64,000 nt of DNA from NCBI RefSeq assembly GCF_024171535.1, contig NZ_JALJZV010000012.1, positions 42,811-106,810 on the forward strand, given 5' to 3'. A model generated the notes under the pieces. It was not told the DNA's origin, ran no database searches, and worked only from the letters and a program-made list of their open reading frames with translations. Made by a program: the position numbers and the translations under genes. This document shows positions 25,873 through 35,109 of the stretch, one piece after another; within the stretch, counting starts at the first letter, position 1, and each line of letters begins with the position of its first letter. This DNA is from Flavobacterium sp. HSC-61S13 (GTDB lineage Bacteria; Bacteroidota; Bacteroidia; Flavobacteriales; Flavobacteriaceae).

Positions 25873-28266
25873 TTATTGACCCAAAAATTCATCAAAATCA
25901 AAGTTGTCTTTGAAATCAATAGCTGGTTTTTTATTATGTCTTTGATCAATCATTTCTGATTGTTGTGTTGCTTGCAATTTGGTTCGATCGTCCTTTCGGT
26001 TTTCTTTAAAGCCTTCTAGGTTCTCCTTCCCTAAAGAGGTTAACTGAGTTAAATATACTTCTTGCTGAAACTCTTTATCTTTTGTAGGCGCCATTATTTC
26101 CTGAAGACCTTGTTGTTCCGTTAATTTAATTTTAGAAAGCCCACTTTGAAATTGTAAATCAATCTGTTTTTTGAACTGATAGGCATTTGTTTTAGCTTCT
26201 TCAGCAGCTTGAGCAGATAGCGCATCATTTTTGGATTTATCTCTAGCTGCTGCCATTTGTTCTTCCATTCGTTGAGTGCGTTCTTTCCTACGGTGGTAAT
26301 AAAGGTATTTCCGAGCCAATTTTGGATTGGTTTTAAAGATATTTGTGGCTTCTGATTTGATTTCTGGGCTTACGAAGCCTTCCTGTAATGCGATACCTAA
26401 ATCTTCTTTAAACTCTTGTATTTCAAGAGAAGTAGGCATCATATTGAATGTAAATCCGAATTCATGTAAATGGCGATTTTTCAAAATAGAAAGATGGTCC
26501 ATCATGTGTTTACCAATCACATTATTGTAAATTTCACGGATTTTACTTGCTTCAGAATAATTATAAATAGCTTGGATACGCGTAGAAATAAGTTCACATA
26601 CTTTTAGGTTAAAAAGCACATTCATTCTAACAATATTCTTTGTTACAGTATTACTGGCCATCTGAGCCAATTGGTTCACACCTACTAAAGCATCTGAAGG
26701 CATTGATCCATCACGTGCGGGATTAATGCCTGTGTTTTCTCTAATTAAATTGTAGTCGTGTGCCCAGGAGTTAAGTAGAATTGATATTGCAGAACCTTGT
26801 TGCGCAGCCATTGGTCGGATCGCGTGTGAATCTTTAAGTCCACTGTCGCCCATGTCAATACGCTTTCTAAAAACTACCCCTTTGGCGCCCATAATATCTA
26901 AAGCCGTTTGCCAAATAGCCCTTTTAGTTCCGCCTTTACCATCATCCAGTTCAGCCAACATATCCAAATCAATCTCTTTTAAGTCGGGAGTCAATTCAGA
27001 AATTAAATGTTGAATTTTCAGAGCTGTCAATTGCATTCTATCCGCAATTACTTCAATGTTATCTGTAAAAGATCTAAGTTTATTTTCGTAAATATCATAA
27101 GCATATGCTACAAATGGTGACATTGCTTTATTCATTACATCATCATACAAATTTTCGCATTCTTTCCATCCAAATATATATTCTGAACCAATTATGTAAT
27201 TACCCTCAATCCAAGTATCGAACGTATTAGACAATTCGCTAACATCGTCTTGTTCCGGGGCAATAAAAGTATCAGGACGTTTACTTAATTTTATTGGTTG
27301 TCCATTGCGTAATTTCTTTTTGTATTTAATTGTTTTGACCGTTTTATAAGCAAACCTTAAAACATCAACTTTTGAACCCAAAGCTTGGTCGGTTAAGCTA
27401 ATACTGTCATTACTATCTTTATAAGCTTGATTGTATAGACCAGCAATTTTTGATAGCGTTAAGTCATCAAATCCGCTTTCTCTTTTTAAGTCCGAAATAG
27501 TAATAGAATCTACAACACCTTCATAAAACTTATCATCAAAATCGTTTCTCTTTACTTCCGAGTGTATATAATTTTCTGGATCGACATAATCAACTTTTAC
27601 ACCGTCGTTTTTATCAGTCCAAACTCGTGCAACTATTAAACCAACATCAACAGAATCTTTATTTTTTTGATCCTCGATAAAGCTCCAGTTATTGGAGTGC
27701 TTGATCCAATTGATCAAAATCTCTTCAGCAATTTCTATTTTAGGACGGTCTTTAATATCCATCAACATCTCCATTTCTTCCTCATTGTCCGGCACAAATG
27801 ATTTAGGCATTAAATCGATTCCTAAGTCTTTTTGTACGGATTCCAGAAGCTTACGGGATGCCATATATTTTCTATACTCATTCTGCTTACTTTCCTTCAT
27901 ATTAATGGATATTTTATCCATTGCTCGAATATCCAGAATATAATTTTCATCCGAAATACCATTGGAAACTATACGACAGAATTTCTCTCCAAGGTTGATA
28001 TAACGGAAATCCAAATTCAAATAACTTAAATCATTATCCGACTTCGCAATCTGGCTTTTAAACTTTGTCAAATCAACTTCTCCTCGGACGAATTTTCGCT
28101 TCGTTTTTACATATTCTCGTCTTGTCATAAATTGACAACCTTGAGCAATGCGAGCACCGCTAAACCATTCAGTTGATATTAACTTGGCTACATTTAAACC
28201 GTATTCGTCAGTCAATTTGACTTCAAAAGGTGCTAGTGGGTCTATTTCTTTATAAATCTTACTCAT
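25873..28266 (-). CDS. Portal protein
   Basis: This 797-residue protein is encoded 2 bp downstream of the terminase large subunit and upstream of scaffold and capsid, the classic portal position. Residues about 60-100 (VDLTKFKSQIAKSDNDLSYL then NLGEKFCRIVSNGISDE) resemble the N-terminal wing of the large portals of crAss-like and related phages. Residues about 200-260 contain VKVDYVDPENYIHSEV. The C-terminal 120 residues are a Gln/Lys-rich helical barrel with EEQMAAARDKSKNDALSA. It forms the dodecameric DNA gate of the capsid vertex. Confidence 0.75.
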   Translation of the reverse strand: MSKIYKEIDPLAPFEVKLTDEYGLNVAKLISTEWFSGARIAQGCQFMTRREYVKTKRKFVRGEVDLTKFKSQIAKSDNDLSYLNLDFRYINLGEKFCRIVSNGISDENYILDIRAMDKISINMKESKQNEYRKYMASRKLLESVQKDLGIDLMPKSFVPDNEEEMEMLMDIKDRPKIEIAEEILINWIKHSNNWSFIEDQKNKDSVDVGLIVARVWTDKNDGVKVDYVDPENYIHSEVKRNDFDDKFYEGVVDSITISDLKRESGFDDLTLSKIAGLYNQAYKDSNDSISLTDQALGSKVDVLRFAYKTVKTIKYKKKLRNGQPIKLSKRPDTFIAPEQDDVSELSNTFDTWIEGNYIIGSEYIFGWKECENLYDDVMNKAMSPFVAYAYDIYENKLRSFTDNIEVIADRMQLTALKIQHLISELTPDLKEIDLDMLAELDDGKGGTKRAIWQTALDIMGAKGVVFRKRIDMGDSGLKDSHAIRPMAAQQGSAISILLNSWAHDYNLIRENTGINPARDGSMPSDALVGVNQLAQMASNTVTKNIVRMNVLFNLKVCELISTRIQAIYNYSEASKIREIYNNVIGKHMMDHLSILKNRHLHEFGFTFNMMPTSLEIQEFKEDLGIALQEGFVSPEIKSEATNIFKTNPKLARKYLYYHRRKERTQRMEEQMAAARDKSKNDALSAQAAEEAKTNAYQFKKQIDLQFQSGLSKIKLTEQQGLQEIMAPTKDKEFQQEVYLTQLTSLGKENLEGFKENRKDDRTKLQATQQSEMIDQRHNKKPAIDFKDNFDFDEFLGQ

Positions 28267-28268
28267 AA

Positions 28269-30494
28269 TTATATTGCTTTGGAAATTGCTCCTGAGTTAT
28301 CGTATCTTTTAAATGGTATAGTGATTGGCTTCGCTTCTTCAACTTCTATTTTGATTCTCCTTTGATTACCTAATAAGGCCAAGGAAGAACTGATATAAGC
28401 ATCGTATTTGGTTCGTTTTGTTGGGTCGACATCTTTCCATTGGATTAATGTTCTGGTAAAAGGCATATATCCCATTTCTCCAATTGCTCTTCTTGACTCG
28501 TCCCTTGCGACACCAATATGGTCTTGGATATATGCTTCTACTGCATAAAATTGATATTCCCCAATCTTAGCGTCTTGTGGAGGAACTCCCCCATATTCTT
28601 GTTCTGTATCGCTTAAATCTTTCCAAAGCTTGAAAGGGTTGTTTAAAACAAAATGACGATATCCGCGGTCTTTTACATATTGCAAAAACTTTTCATTTGA
28701 AAGCTCCGGCAAGAATGGCATTGAAAAATAAACGGCTGCCATTATCACGTCTTCAAAAAATAGTTCTACTTTTTTAGGCCGATCGATGTATTCCAAAATG
28801 AAAGCATCGTTAGGAAACGGCCCAATATGAAAGCGAGTAGCTAAATGAATTGAACCCATCGAACCTCGATTGTCAACCGTTTTGCTTCGATTGTAAGGAT
28901 CGACACCAAGACATCCCATATTCCCATTAACCGGAGCCCAAGCTAATACGCCGTGAATCCTTTTCTTTTCACGCTTGTTCCGATATTCTGCCGGTGGATG
29001 ATAATCTTTCGCTATCCAAAATCGCCCATTAACGGGGTCAGGCATCCATAAAACCTCAGTATCTTGTATACCATCTTTCCAATAGAAATTACCTCGTTCT
29101 ACTTCGTTATTACCTCTTTCGTTATTTTCAAGTTCCTCATCATTGTGCTCAATTTGTTCCGATAAATGAACAATATTAAAAGCACAATCGTTAGCTTCAT
29201 CGCGAAAAGCATCGCGTTCTGTTTCAGGAAACTGACGTAAAAATTCATATTGTTTCTCAGGATCTTCTTTTAAAGCTTCAAGCTCGTTTTTTAAGAACGT
29301 TCCAGAACCGATTGAGACAAGTTTACCTAAATCGTTTATTATTGGCGTTTCGGGATCTGCGACAATACTAAATCCATATTCATCGAAAAACCCTTCCAAA
29401 CAATATTTAGCAGCAATAAATATTCTATATAACCCTGATTTAGTTTGACCGTTTTTATTTCGTTTTGAAACATCGCTATCATCCCAAATTTTCTTAAACT
29501 CAGCCCCCCCTTTTTTCATAGGGTTAACCGTAGATACAACCATTGATTTACCTACAATATTACTACCAATACGATGTGAGGTTTTAACGATGTACCAATA
29601 TGTAGAGAATGGAACATCCGGAGGGTATTTACCGCTTTCATCAAGTAGAGAACGAAATATTTTCTCTCCATCCATAGCATTCATTTCTGTATTATGCCAT
29701 GAAATATTTGTGTCTAGTCCCTGTCCTTCTGAAACGGCTTCTCCTTGTTTACGCTTTTTGGTTTGTTCGGTAAATACTAATTCTGTTTTTGGTGTTGTGG
29801 TACCATCTGTTTCGGGTTTAAAAAACGGAGGATATCTTTTAAAAGCACGTACTAAACGATTGAATATTTTCTTAGCATCCGCACCTTTCTTGGAAATCAT
29901 ACCAAGTATCTTATTCTCGTGGATAGATCCACTTTCCAAAATTTCGTTATTACCTAAGGCAGATGCTCCAAAACGTCTATTTTTCACGTAGTCCATTCCG
30001 TAGCTACGTTCATCAGCTTTACAAGCTTCCCAGAAAATCATCAATTCATTTTGGATAACCCTAAGACTTGGATACTCTGCTTCTTCACGATACCACTGTA
30101 TAAAGTGCCAATATGTACCTGTTAAATAAACCGCTTTACCATTTAGAAATATCCAACAACCTTCATCACGCATTTTAAATTGGCGTTCTACGTACTTGGA
30201 ATATTTTACATTATCCCAATTGCTGTCGTTTAATCCTTCAGGAATTAATTCTCGTTCCCATTTTTGATTTTTTGCAGTCTTGTCATGATTGATAATCTCC
30301 TTTTTATCCGGCTGTTGTGGTAAGCCTATATTGATTCCAGAAATACAATATACTTCACCGAGTGTCCCATCTTTAGAGATAATCACAGTATCTAAAACCT
30401 CATTATAGCCGTAATCCCAAGACTTATTTTTATTCTTGAGTAAACGAACTTTTTCGTCAATTACTGAAACCTTATCTCCTAGATAATAAATCAT
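28269..30494 (-). CDS. Terminase large subunit
   Basis: This 741-residue packaging ATPase-nuclease has an N-terminal domain with GCWIFLNGKAVYLTGTYWHF (112-131) and FWEACKADERSYGMDYVKNRR (154-174), a pattern I know from terminases of crAss-like and other Bacteroidetes podophages. The KNRRFGAS stretch (171-178) takes the place of Walker A. LLDES (283-287) is the Walker B with catalytic Glu. The C-terminal RNase H-like nuclease has acidic residues at GVDPYN (D532), PELSNE (near 597) and KYDAYISSSL (near 705). It is co-transcribed with the portal from the promoter at 31462. Confidence 0.85.
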   Translation of the reverse strand: MIYYLGDKVSVIDEKVRLLKNKNKSWDYGYNEVLDTVIISKDGTLGEVYCISGINIGLPQQPDKKEIINHDKTAKNQKWERELIPEGLNDSNWDNVKYSKYVERQFKMRDEGCWIFLNGKAVYLTGTYWHFIQWYREEAEYPSLRVIQNELMIFWEACKADERSYGMDYVKNRRFGASALGNNEILESGSIHENKILGMISKKGADAKKIFNRLVRAFKRYPPFFKPETDGTTTPKTELVFTEQTKKRKQGEAVSEGQGLDTNISWHNTEMNAMDGEKIFRSLLDESGKYPPDVPFSTYWYIVKTSHRIGSNIVGKSMVVSTVNPMKKGGAEFKKIWDDSDVSKRNKNGQTKSGLYRIFIAAKYCLEGFFDEYGFSIVADPETPIINDLGKLVSIGSGTFLKNELEALKEDPEKQYEFLRQFPETERDAFRDEANDCAFNIVHLSEQIEHNDEELENNERGNNEVERGNFYWKDGIQDTEVLWMPDPVNGRFWIAKDYHPPAEYRNKREKKRIHGVLAWAPVNGNMGCLGVDPYNRSKTVDNRGSMGSIHLATRFHIGPFPNDAFILEYIDRPKKVELFFEDVIMAAVYFSMPFLPELSNEKFLQYVKDRGYRHFVLNNPFKLWKDLSDTEQEYGGVPPQDAKIGEYQFYAVEAYIQDHIGVARDESRRAIGEMGYMPFTRTLIQWKDVDPTKRTKYDAYISSSLALLGNQRRIKIEVEEAKPITIPFKRYDNSGAISKAI

Positions 30495-30854
30495 TTATTT
30501 TTTTCTAAATTTCTTTGTCGGATCCTGATTTGTATTTGCTTGTAATTCCTCAACAATTTCTTTATCCCAAAAAGTAGGGTCATACAATTCACGTTGCAAT
30601 TCATTGATTTTAATCAGGATACTATTTGCTGTATTTAAAGCTGTATCTCTAACACCAATAAAAGCGTAAAGCTGTTGCTCTGCTGTAGAAATAGTTTCAT
30701 CTGTGTCTTTATCTAAAATATTAGAAAACACGGGTAGAGGCGCTCCTGCTGCTTTAAAAATATCATCAACTAGCTTTTGATACTTTTTAATTAAATCAGG
30801 AATCGTAGCTTTTCTAATCTCTTGTAATTGATTATTTGTTTCCATCTTCTTCAT
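30495..30854 (-). CDS. Possible terminase small subunit
   Basis: This 119-residue, mostly helical protein lies immediately upstream of the terminase large subunit with no gap. It has a heptad-like first half (LQEIRKATIPDLIKKYQKLVDDIF) and a Lys-rich end (KKFRKK) that could contact DNA. Position and size fit TerS, but no HTH is evident. The first Met overlaps the upstream gene; a Met at residue 4 is an alternative start. Confidence 0.45.
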   Translation of the reverse strand: MKKMETNNQLQEIRKATIPDLIKKYQKLVDDIFKAAGAPLPVFSNILDKDTDETISTAEQQLYAFIGVRDTALNTANSILIKINELQRELYDPTFWDKEIVEELQANTNQDPTKKFRKK

Positions 30855-31443
30855 ATTTTGCTAGAACATCACAGTTTCTAATCCATAAATATTCATCTCC
30901 ATCGATCCAAAAAGAAACCACCCATTTTCTCTCTATAAAAACCTTGTCACCTTTCTTAACTCCGGAATCTTGTAAGTCTTGATTTACACTAAACACCTTT
31001 GCAAGACCATTGATGTTTTTTGGTTCTCTCTTGATCTCAGTAATTATTAATCCTGATTTCTCTTCTTTAGCATCTTCCATCACGAGCTCAACAGCCAAAT
31101 TTTCTCCGAAACCAATCCATTCTGAAACATCATCTTTACGGATCATTACGATCATGCTTTTTTGTACCTTGAAATAGCCTGGGTATCCTTTTATTTCTTG
31201 GTTATCTCCTTTTCCGTGATCATATATCTGCGTGAAGTAAATAGTAGGATCAATTAAAGCTTGATATCCTATGATATTACTACCTTCATAACCTAGCGGA
31301 AGTCGTTTAATGATAACTATTGTGTTTGCTAAACGTTTTTGAAGAAATCGCTCATCACCATAAAGCTCTACCTTTCCCTTTGTTTTAAAGGTTTTGTTAA
31401 ATATTTGGGGTTGAAATACGATAAAATCGTGAACTGCTCTCAT
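30832..31443 (-). CDS. Virion-operon protein with GroES-like C-terminus
   Basis: I start this gene at the ATG at 31443 (MRAVHDFIVFQPQIF, 203 residues). A longer ORF to 31485 would run through the -7 box at 31462-31469. The last about 45 residues, SGVKKGDKVFIERKW then DGDEYLWIRNCDVLAKYEED, resemble the closing strands of GroES-type co-chaperonins, where GDKV and a final DILA-like strand are conserved. It precedes the terminase and portal genes, so a folding or assembly role for head proteins is conceivable. It may instead be a structural protein that merely resembles GroES. Confidence 0.45.
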   Translation of the reverse strand: MRAVHDFIVFQPQIFNKTFKTKGKVELYGDERFLQKRLANTIVIIKRLPLGYEGSNIIGYQALIDPTIYFTQIYDHGKGDNQEIKGYPGYFKVQKSMIVMIRKDDVSEWIGFGENLAVELVMEDAKEEKSGLIITEIKREPKNINGLAKVFSVNQDLQDSGVKKGDKVFIERKWVVSFWIDGDEYLWIRNCDVLAKYEEDGNK

Positions 31444-31461
31444 ACTGTTTCTATTTAAGTT

Positions 31462-31503
31462 CAAAGATAAACAAAAACATATCAATTAATATATCGGATA
31501 TAT
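31462..31503 (-). promoter_or_regulatory. Phage promoter with 25-bp element (copy 4)
   Basis: The -7 box TATCTTTG is at 31462-31469 (minus strand). The element ATATC-N13-GATATAT is at 31479-31503, 9 bp away. It drives the terminase and portal operon. A rightward TATATTTG box at 31512-31519 lies on its other side, so the element sits between two divergent promoters. Confidence 0.8.
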
Positions 31504-31511
31504 ATTTTAGA

Positions 31512-31587
31512 TATATTTGTAAACTCAAAAGCACATAAACCCTAAAATCAATTTTCCAACTCCAGTAGCTACAACTACTGGTTTTTT
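31512..31587 (+). ncRNA. Putative short rightward transcript
   Basis: A TATATTTG box (31512-31519) faces right. About 45 bp later CCAGTAG and CTACTGG form a hairpin (31562-31581) followed by T6 on the plus strand. No ORF fits between them. The T-run is on the wrong side to serve the leftward spanin gene, so the terminator implies rightward transcription of an RNA of about 60 nt. Confidence 0.3.
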
Positions 31588-31590
31588 AAT

Positions 31591-32067
31591 TTAGATTAAA
31601 CCTTTCAATCTACTCCAATATCTATAAATCAAATACGCTAGAGCTAGCAAAAGTAGTAGTGGCCAGAACTGAAAAATCATTTTAAAGTAATTGACCTGTA
31701 CCTTTTCAACTACTTTAGTTTTATAAGATTTAAAGAACTCCCTCTGTAAATCCAGAGTTTCCGATTTTACATTAGAAAACACATATTGCTTATTCTCCTT
31801 TTTCTCTTGAGACAATTCTTCTTTTATACTACGTGGATTGTAATACTTAGTACCTTCCTTAGTAACGACAATAGAGTCAGCTTGAAAATTATGTGATAAA
31901 TATGACATATTTTCAATTATGTCATTATTAGCATATATTTTTACTTCTTCTATCTTTGACAGAACTTCTTTTTCTTTGATCATGGAAACCGTGTCTTCCT
32001 TTTGAACTTTACGAGAGCCACACGAAAACAAAACCAACATTAGGATTGTAATTATTATTTTCTTCAT
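31591..32067 (-). CDS. Unimolecular spanin (u-spanin) candidate
   Basis: This protein has 158 residues from the ATG at 32067. The N-terminus is a lipoprotein signal (MKK, hydrophobic core, LFSC), which would anchor it in the outer membrane. The middle (residues about 25-125) is a charged, helical periplasmic segment. The C-terminus has one transmembrane helix (FWPLLLLLALAYLIYRYW) with a basic tail for the inner membrane. This double anchoring is the definition of a u-spanin. It follows the amidase and holin genes, completing a Gram-negative lysis cassette. Confidence 0.75.
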   Translation of the reverse strand: MKKIIITILMLVLFSCGSRKVQKEDTVSMIKEKEVLSKIEEVKIYANNDIIENMSYLSHNFQADSIVVTKEGTKYYNPRSIKEELSQEKKENKQYVFSNVKSETLDLQREFFKSYKTKVVEKVQVNYFKMIFQFWPLLLLLALAYLIYRYWSRLKGLI

Positions 32068-32068
32068 C

Positions 32069-32611
32069 CTACTTGTTTTTATCATATTTGATTAGCAAAT
32101 TTCCAACAATCTCAACTAAGCAATCCTCATTGCTGAAAAATGCTTTTAAATCAGTCATATTAGTAATGAAACAAAACTCAATGAGAACTGCTGTACCTGC
32201 TTTATTTAAAACACCTATTTTACCTCTAGCAGATTGAGATTCTGTCTTTACACCGCGATTAGTAATACCCATCGACTTTGAAAGTTGATCTACTAATTCT
32301 TTTGCTAAAGTTTTTGATTCCATCCCTGCTGTATTTGAAATAAAAACTTCACAACCAGTTGCAGTCGGTCCACCAGCATTCAGGTGCATATCGATAATCA
32401 CATCACCTTTTATTGGTTTAATTCTAGATTGATACTGGGTATTGGTTTCGCTATTTTCATCTGTAATGTACTTATGTCCTTTTTTAGACAAATACAATAT
32501 CAGTTTATTTCGAAATCTATTCATTATGTCGAATTCTGTATAGCCATTTGCTACTGCTCCAGGATCTGATAAGTGATGTCCTGCGCTTGGAAAACTCATT
32601 TCTTGTGCCAT
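32069..32611 (-). CDS. N-acetylmuramoyl-L-alanine amidase endolysin (Amidase_3)
   Basis: This 180-residue single-domain enzyme shows the zinc-amidase signature: GHH in SAGHHLSDPGA (H12), E26, H76 in DMHLNAG and the catalytic E145 in VLIEFCFITN. There is no signal peptide, so release through the adjacent holin is expected. It cleaves the bond between muramic acid and the peptide stem. It lies one base from the holin gene and overlaps the spanin's alternative start. Confidence 0.85.
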   Translation of the reverse strand: MAQEMSFPSAGHHLSDPGAVANGYTEFDIMNRFRNKLILYLSKKGHKYITDENSETNTQYQSRIKPIKGDVIIDMHLNAGGPTATGCEVFISNTAGMESKTLAKELVDQLSKSMGITNRGVKTESQSARGKIGVLNKAGTAVLIEFCFITNMTDLKAFFSNEDCLVEIVGNLLIKYDKNK

Positions 32612-33120
32612 TACTCTTCTTTATTTTTGAAATGTTTTAAATCTAAATCTTTATTAAAATCATCCATTTTGCCAATTAAAGCATCCGGAGGAAATTTGCC
32701 TTTTGAAATAATTTTCACATTCATTAAGGCAGATCGTAATGGATAAATACACACTATTAATCTTCCTACCATTTTTAGGTAGGTATAAAGCATATCACCA
32801 TCTTTAACTAAGTGAGCCAGTGCTTCAAATAAAATTCCGACACCCACAACTAGGCCTAATTTCATCGCAAAACCAACGATATTGAGTTGCCAATTGAAAT
32901 CCTTTTTTATAAAATAATGTACAATTGATCCAAAAACATGATCAGCAGCTATAAATAATAATGCAATAAATACATAATCAATACTTTCATGTAGCCATGC
33001 ATTTAAACTATTAGAAAGATTAAATGTTACTACACTTACTCCTCCCGAAATAACCAAGCTGAATCTAATCTGCATTAGATTGTCTATGATGTAGTTAAAA
33101 AGTAAGTTAATCTTGCTCAT
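32611..33120 (-). CDS. Holin-like membrane protein
   Basis: This 169-residue protein has at least three hydrophobic segments (about 15-35, 48-68 and 82-108) and a charged C-terminal tail with FPPDALIGKMDDFNKDLDLK. This is the plan of the toxin-secretion/phage-lysis holin families used by Bacteroidetes phages. It overlaps the endolysin start by one base. Pore formation would let the amidase reach the periplasm. Confidence 0.65.
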   Translation of the reverse strand: MSKINLLFNYIIDNLMQIRFSLVISGGVSVVTFNLSNSLNAWLHESIDYVFIALLFIAADHVFGSIVHYFIKKDFNWQLNIVGFAMKLGLVVGVGILFEALAHLVKDGDMLYTYLKMVGRLIVCIYPLRSALMNVKIISKGKFPPDALIGKMDDFNKDLDLKHFKNKEE

Positions 33121-33440
33121 TACTCTCGATTTGTGTATTCTCCTGTTTGAGGATTAATATTTACATTCCCATATGTTTGTGATAAGTCATTGTTCAAAGC
33201 CATGCCTTCTTTTTGAACCTCAGCAGTAAAAGCTTCTAATTCTACTCGACGTTGTTTAACATTTAATTCCATTTGAAAAAGTTCTACTGCACCTTTAGAA
33301 ATTTGATCTTCTTTCTTAAACTGGATTTGCAGCTTCTCCATGTGCAATTCAGATATTTTACTTACTTTTTGGTCAACAGCCGTTACTGTTCCTTTGGTTT
33401 GATCTTGCATTATTCTTCTTTTTTTTGATTTAGCTTTCAT
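33120..33440 (-). CDS. Small coiled-coil phage protein
   Basis: This 106-residue basic-then-acidic protein has a long predicted helix (residues about 25-80, KISELHMEKLQIQFKKEDQ) and a C-terminal NPQTGEYTNRE tail. The Met at residue 11 is an alternative start. It lies between the tail genes and the holin and overlaps the holin start. It could be a lysis regulator or a tail chaperone; there is no evidence for either. Confidence 0.5.
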   Translation of the reverse strand: MKAKSKKRRIMQDQTKGTVTAVDQKVSKISELHMEKLQIQFKKEDQISKGAVELFQMELNVKQRRVELEAFTAEVQKEGMALNNDLSQTYGNVNINPQTGEYTNRE

Positions 33441-33452
33441 AATATATTTGTG

Positions 33453-34301
33453 TTAAAAAGGGTTTAGTCGAAATGATCCCGTGTATGCATCTCCAAATCT
33501 TAATTCCAAACGAATTGCTGAATTATTCTCTGAAAAATCTACTTTTAAATATCCTGATTGGATCAAACCTATAGGTATTTTTTGATGCTTTACAACTGGA
33601 GAGCCCAGAAATGTTATTCTTGAATCAGGATTGGACGACCATATTTCTAATTTATAAGGATTAGTGTTTCCTATGTCTAAAATATACTGGTTTAAGAAGT
33701 TATAACCTGCTGTATTAGCCTGCCACCCTTGTGTATTTGGGTCAGAATAGTAATTAAAATTAGATGATATATCACTCATTAGAATACTAGATATTCTACC
33801 TTTCGGAAACTGTAAAATACTATTGGTTAAAAACTGAAGTATAAATGCGTCAGTAGCTGGTAGAATAATCAAGTTCATAATACTTTCAACACTTGGCTCA
33901 AAACTTAATCCATCCTCTGAAGAAATGTATTTAAAATAGCCATAAGTCATATCTGTAAAAGAACTGTATTTTGAATCTAACATAATATCTAAATAACCTC
34001 CAACGTCTATAATATCGCCCACTTGTATATCACTATTGCTACCGTATCTAAACCTCAAATTAGCAGGGAGTACAATTTCAGTAATTAGTATTGAATGTAA
34101 ATCGCTGTCAACGTTCGCCTTAAATTGTGGAAAAGTATCTGTAGTAAAGTCTAGCTTCTTGAATTGATATAAACCCAACCAGTTTGTCCAATGCGGATCA
34201 TCAAATCTCGAAGTTATACTCGTGGTTACAATCGTGTTATTCCCCCAGCTAAGTGGGGTAATTGGCGGCGGTAAACTTGCTCTGAGTGTTATAGTTGCCA
34301 T
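33453..34301 (-). CDS. Tail-associated structural protein, 282 aa
   Basis: This beta-rich protein of 282 residues has many aromatic residues (WTNWLGLYQFKKLDF, GYLDIMLDSKYSSF) and no signal peptide or enzyme motif. It follows a 267-residue structural protein by one overlapping base in the tail-fibre operon. Probable adsorption-apparatus component, by position only. Confidence 0.5.
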   Translation of the reverse strand: MATITLRASLPPPITPLSWGNNTIVTTSITSRFDDPHWTNWLGLYQFKKLDFTTDTFPQFKANVDSDLHSILITEIVLPANLRFRYGSNSDIQVGDIIDVGGYLDIMLDSKYSSFTDMTYGYFKYISSEDGLSFEPSVESIMNLIILPATDAFILQFLTNSILQFPKGRISSILMSDISSNFNYYSDPNTQGWQANTAGYNFLNQYILDIGNTNPYKLEIWSSNPDSRITFLGSPVVKHQKIPIGLIQSGYLKVDFSENNSAIRLELRFGDAYTGSFRLNPF

Positions 34302-35104
34302 TATCCTACAAATATTCCTGATCCGGTATCTGATACCCTAAAATCAAAATTAATAGCCTGTCCATTCACAGCGGTACCGAAATCATCAAAGACTAGTTTT
34401 CCCATATCACAATCAATAGCACTGATTTTTTGACCAGCTACTACTGGCATTCCGTTATAAAGTAAAGCACCAACTGAAGGTAAAGTTTCAATTTCAACAT
34501 CTTTCATAGCATCACCCTCAGGGTCCTGATAAGGCGGGGTTGTGTTGGTTGAAAAATCACTTGACCTTAATGTTTTCGGTACACCAATTTGAAACAAAAT
34601 TGTGTTGTCACCTACAACTGATGGCGGTTGATTTATAGTTGTCGCAGAAATTACCTTAATCCAGATTTTACCAACGTCACTCGCAAACAAACTTTCTTTA
34701 TTATTGACGGAGTTAAAGCAAGTATAAATTACATTTACGAAATCAAAACCAATTGCGTTACCTCTTATTTGAAGTTTATTCGCATATAAATCATCTTTTG
34801 TCACTTCTTGTGCAATCCAAATTCCAGACAAGGTATCCACCCTAACAACAACTCCATTATTCTCAATTTGAGCTACTATCGGTGTTCCTACACCACGAAT
34901 GATATTATTTGGATGCATACCATATCCTACAATTTTCACAGAACCAATTGGCAACTGATCTACCTGAAGATAAGGCGGGTTGGCTATTTCTAGTAGAGCA
35001 GGTGTTAAAATTAATGTCTGACCTACTTTTACAGTAAGATAACTTTCTCCTGATTGAGAAGGAGGAAATGGAATATCCGAAGCAAGTAATGTTCCTGATG
35101 CCAT
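34301..35104 (-). CDS. Tail protein with two Ig/cadherin-like repeats
   Basis: This 267-residue protein has an internal duplication: residues about 40-75 (NPPYLQVDQLPIGSVKIVGYG) and about 190-225 (TPPYQDPEGDAMKDVEIETLP, then VGALLYNG) share a PPY...LPxGxV/AL pattern of cadherin- or Ig-like beta sandwiches. DPEGDAM is a calcium-binding-like loop in cadherin repeats. Such domains decorate tail fibres and bind carbohydrate. It follows the large fibre gene in the operon. Confidence 0.55.
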   Translation of the reverse strand: MASGTLLASDIPFPPSQSGESYLTVKVGQTLILTPALLEIANPPYLQVDQLPIGSVKIVGYGMHPNNIIRGVGTPIVAQIENNGVVVRVDTLSGIWIAQEVTKDDLYANKLQIRGNAIGFDFVNVIYTCFNSVNNKESLFASDVGKIWIKVISATTINQPPSVVGDNTILFQIGVPKTLRSSDFSTNTTPPYQDPEGDAMKDVEIETLPSVGALLYNGMPVVAGQKISAIDCDMGKLVFDDFGTAVNGQAINFDFRVSDTGSGIFVG

Positions 35105-35109
35105 AATTA

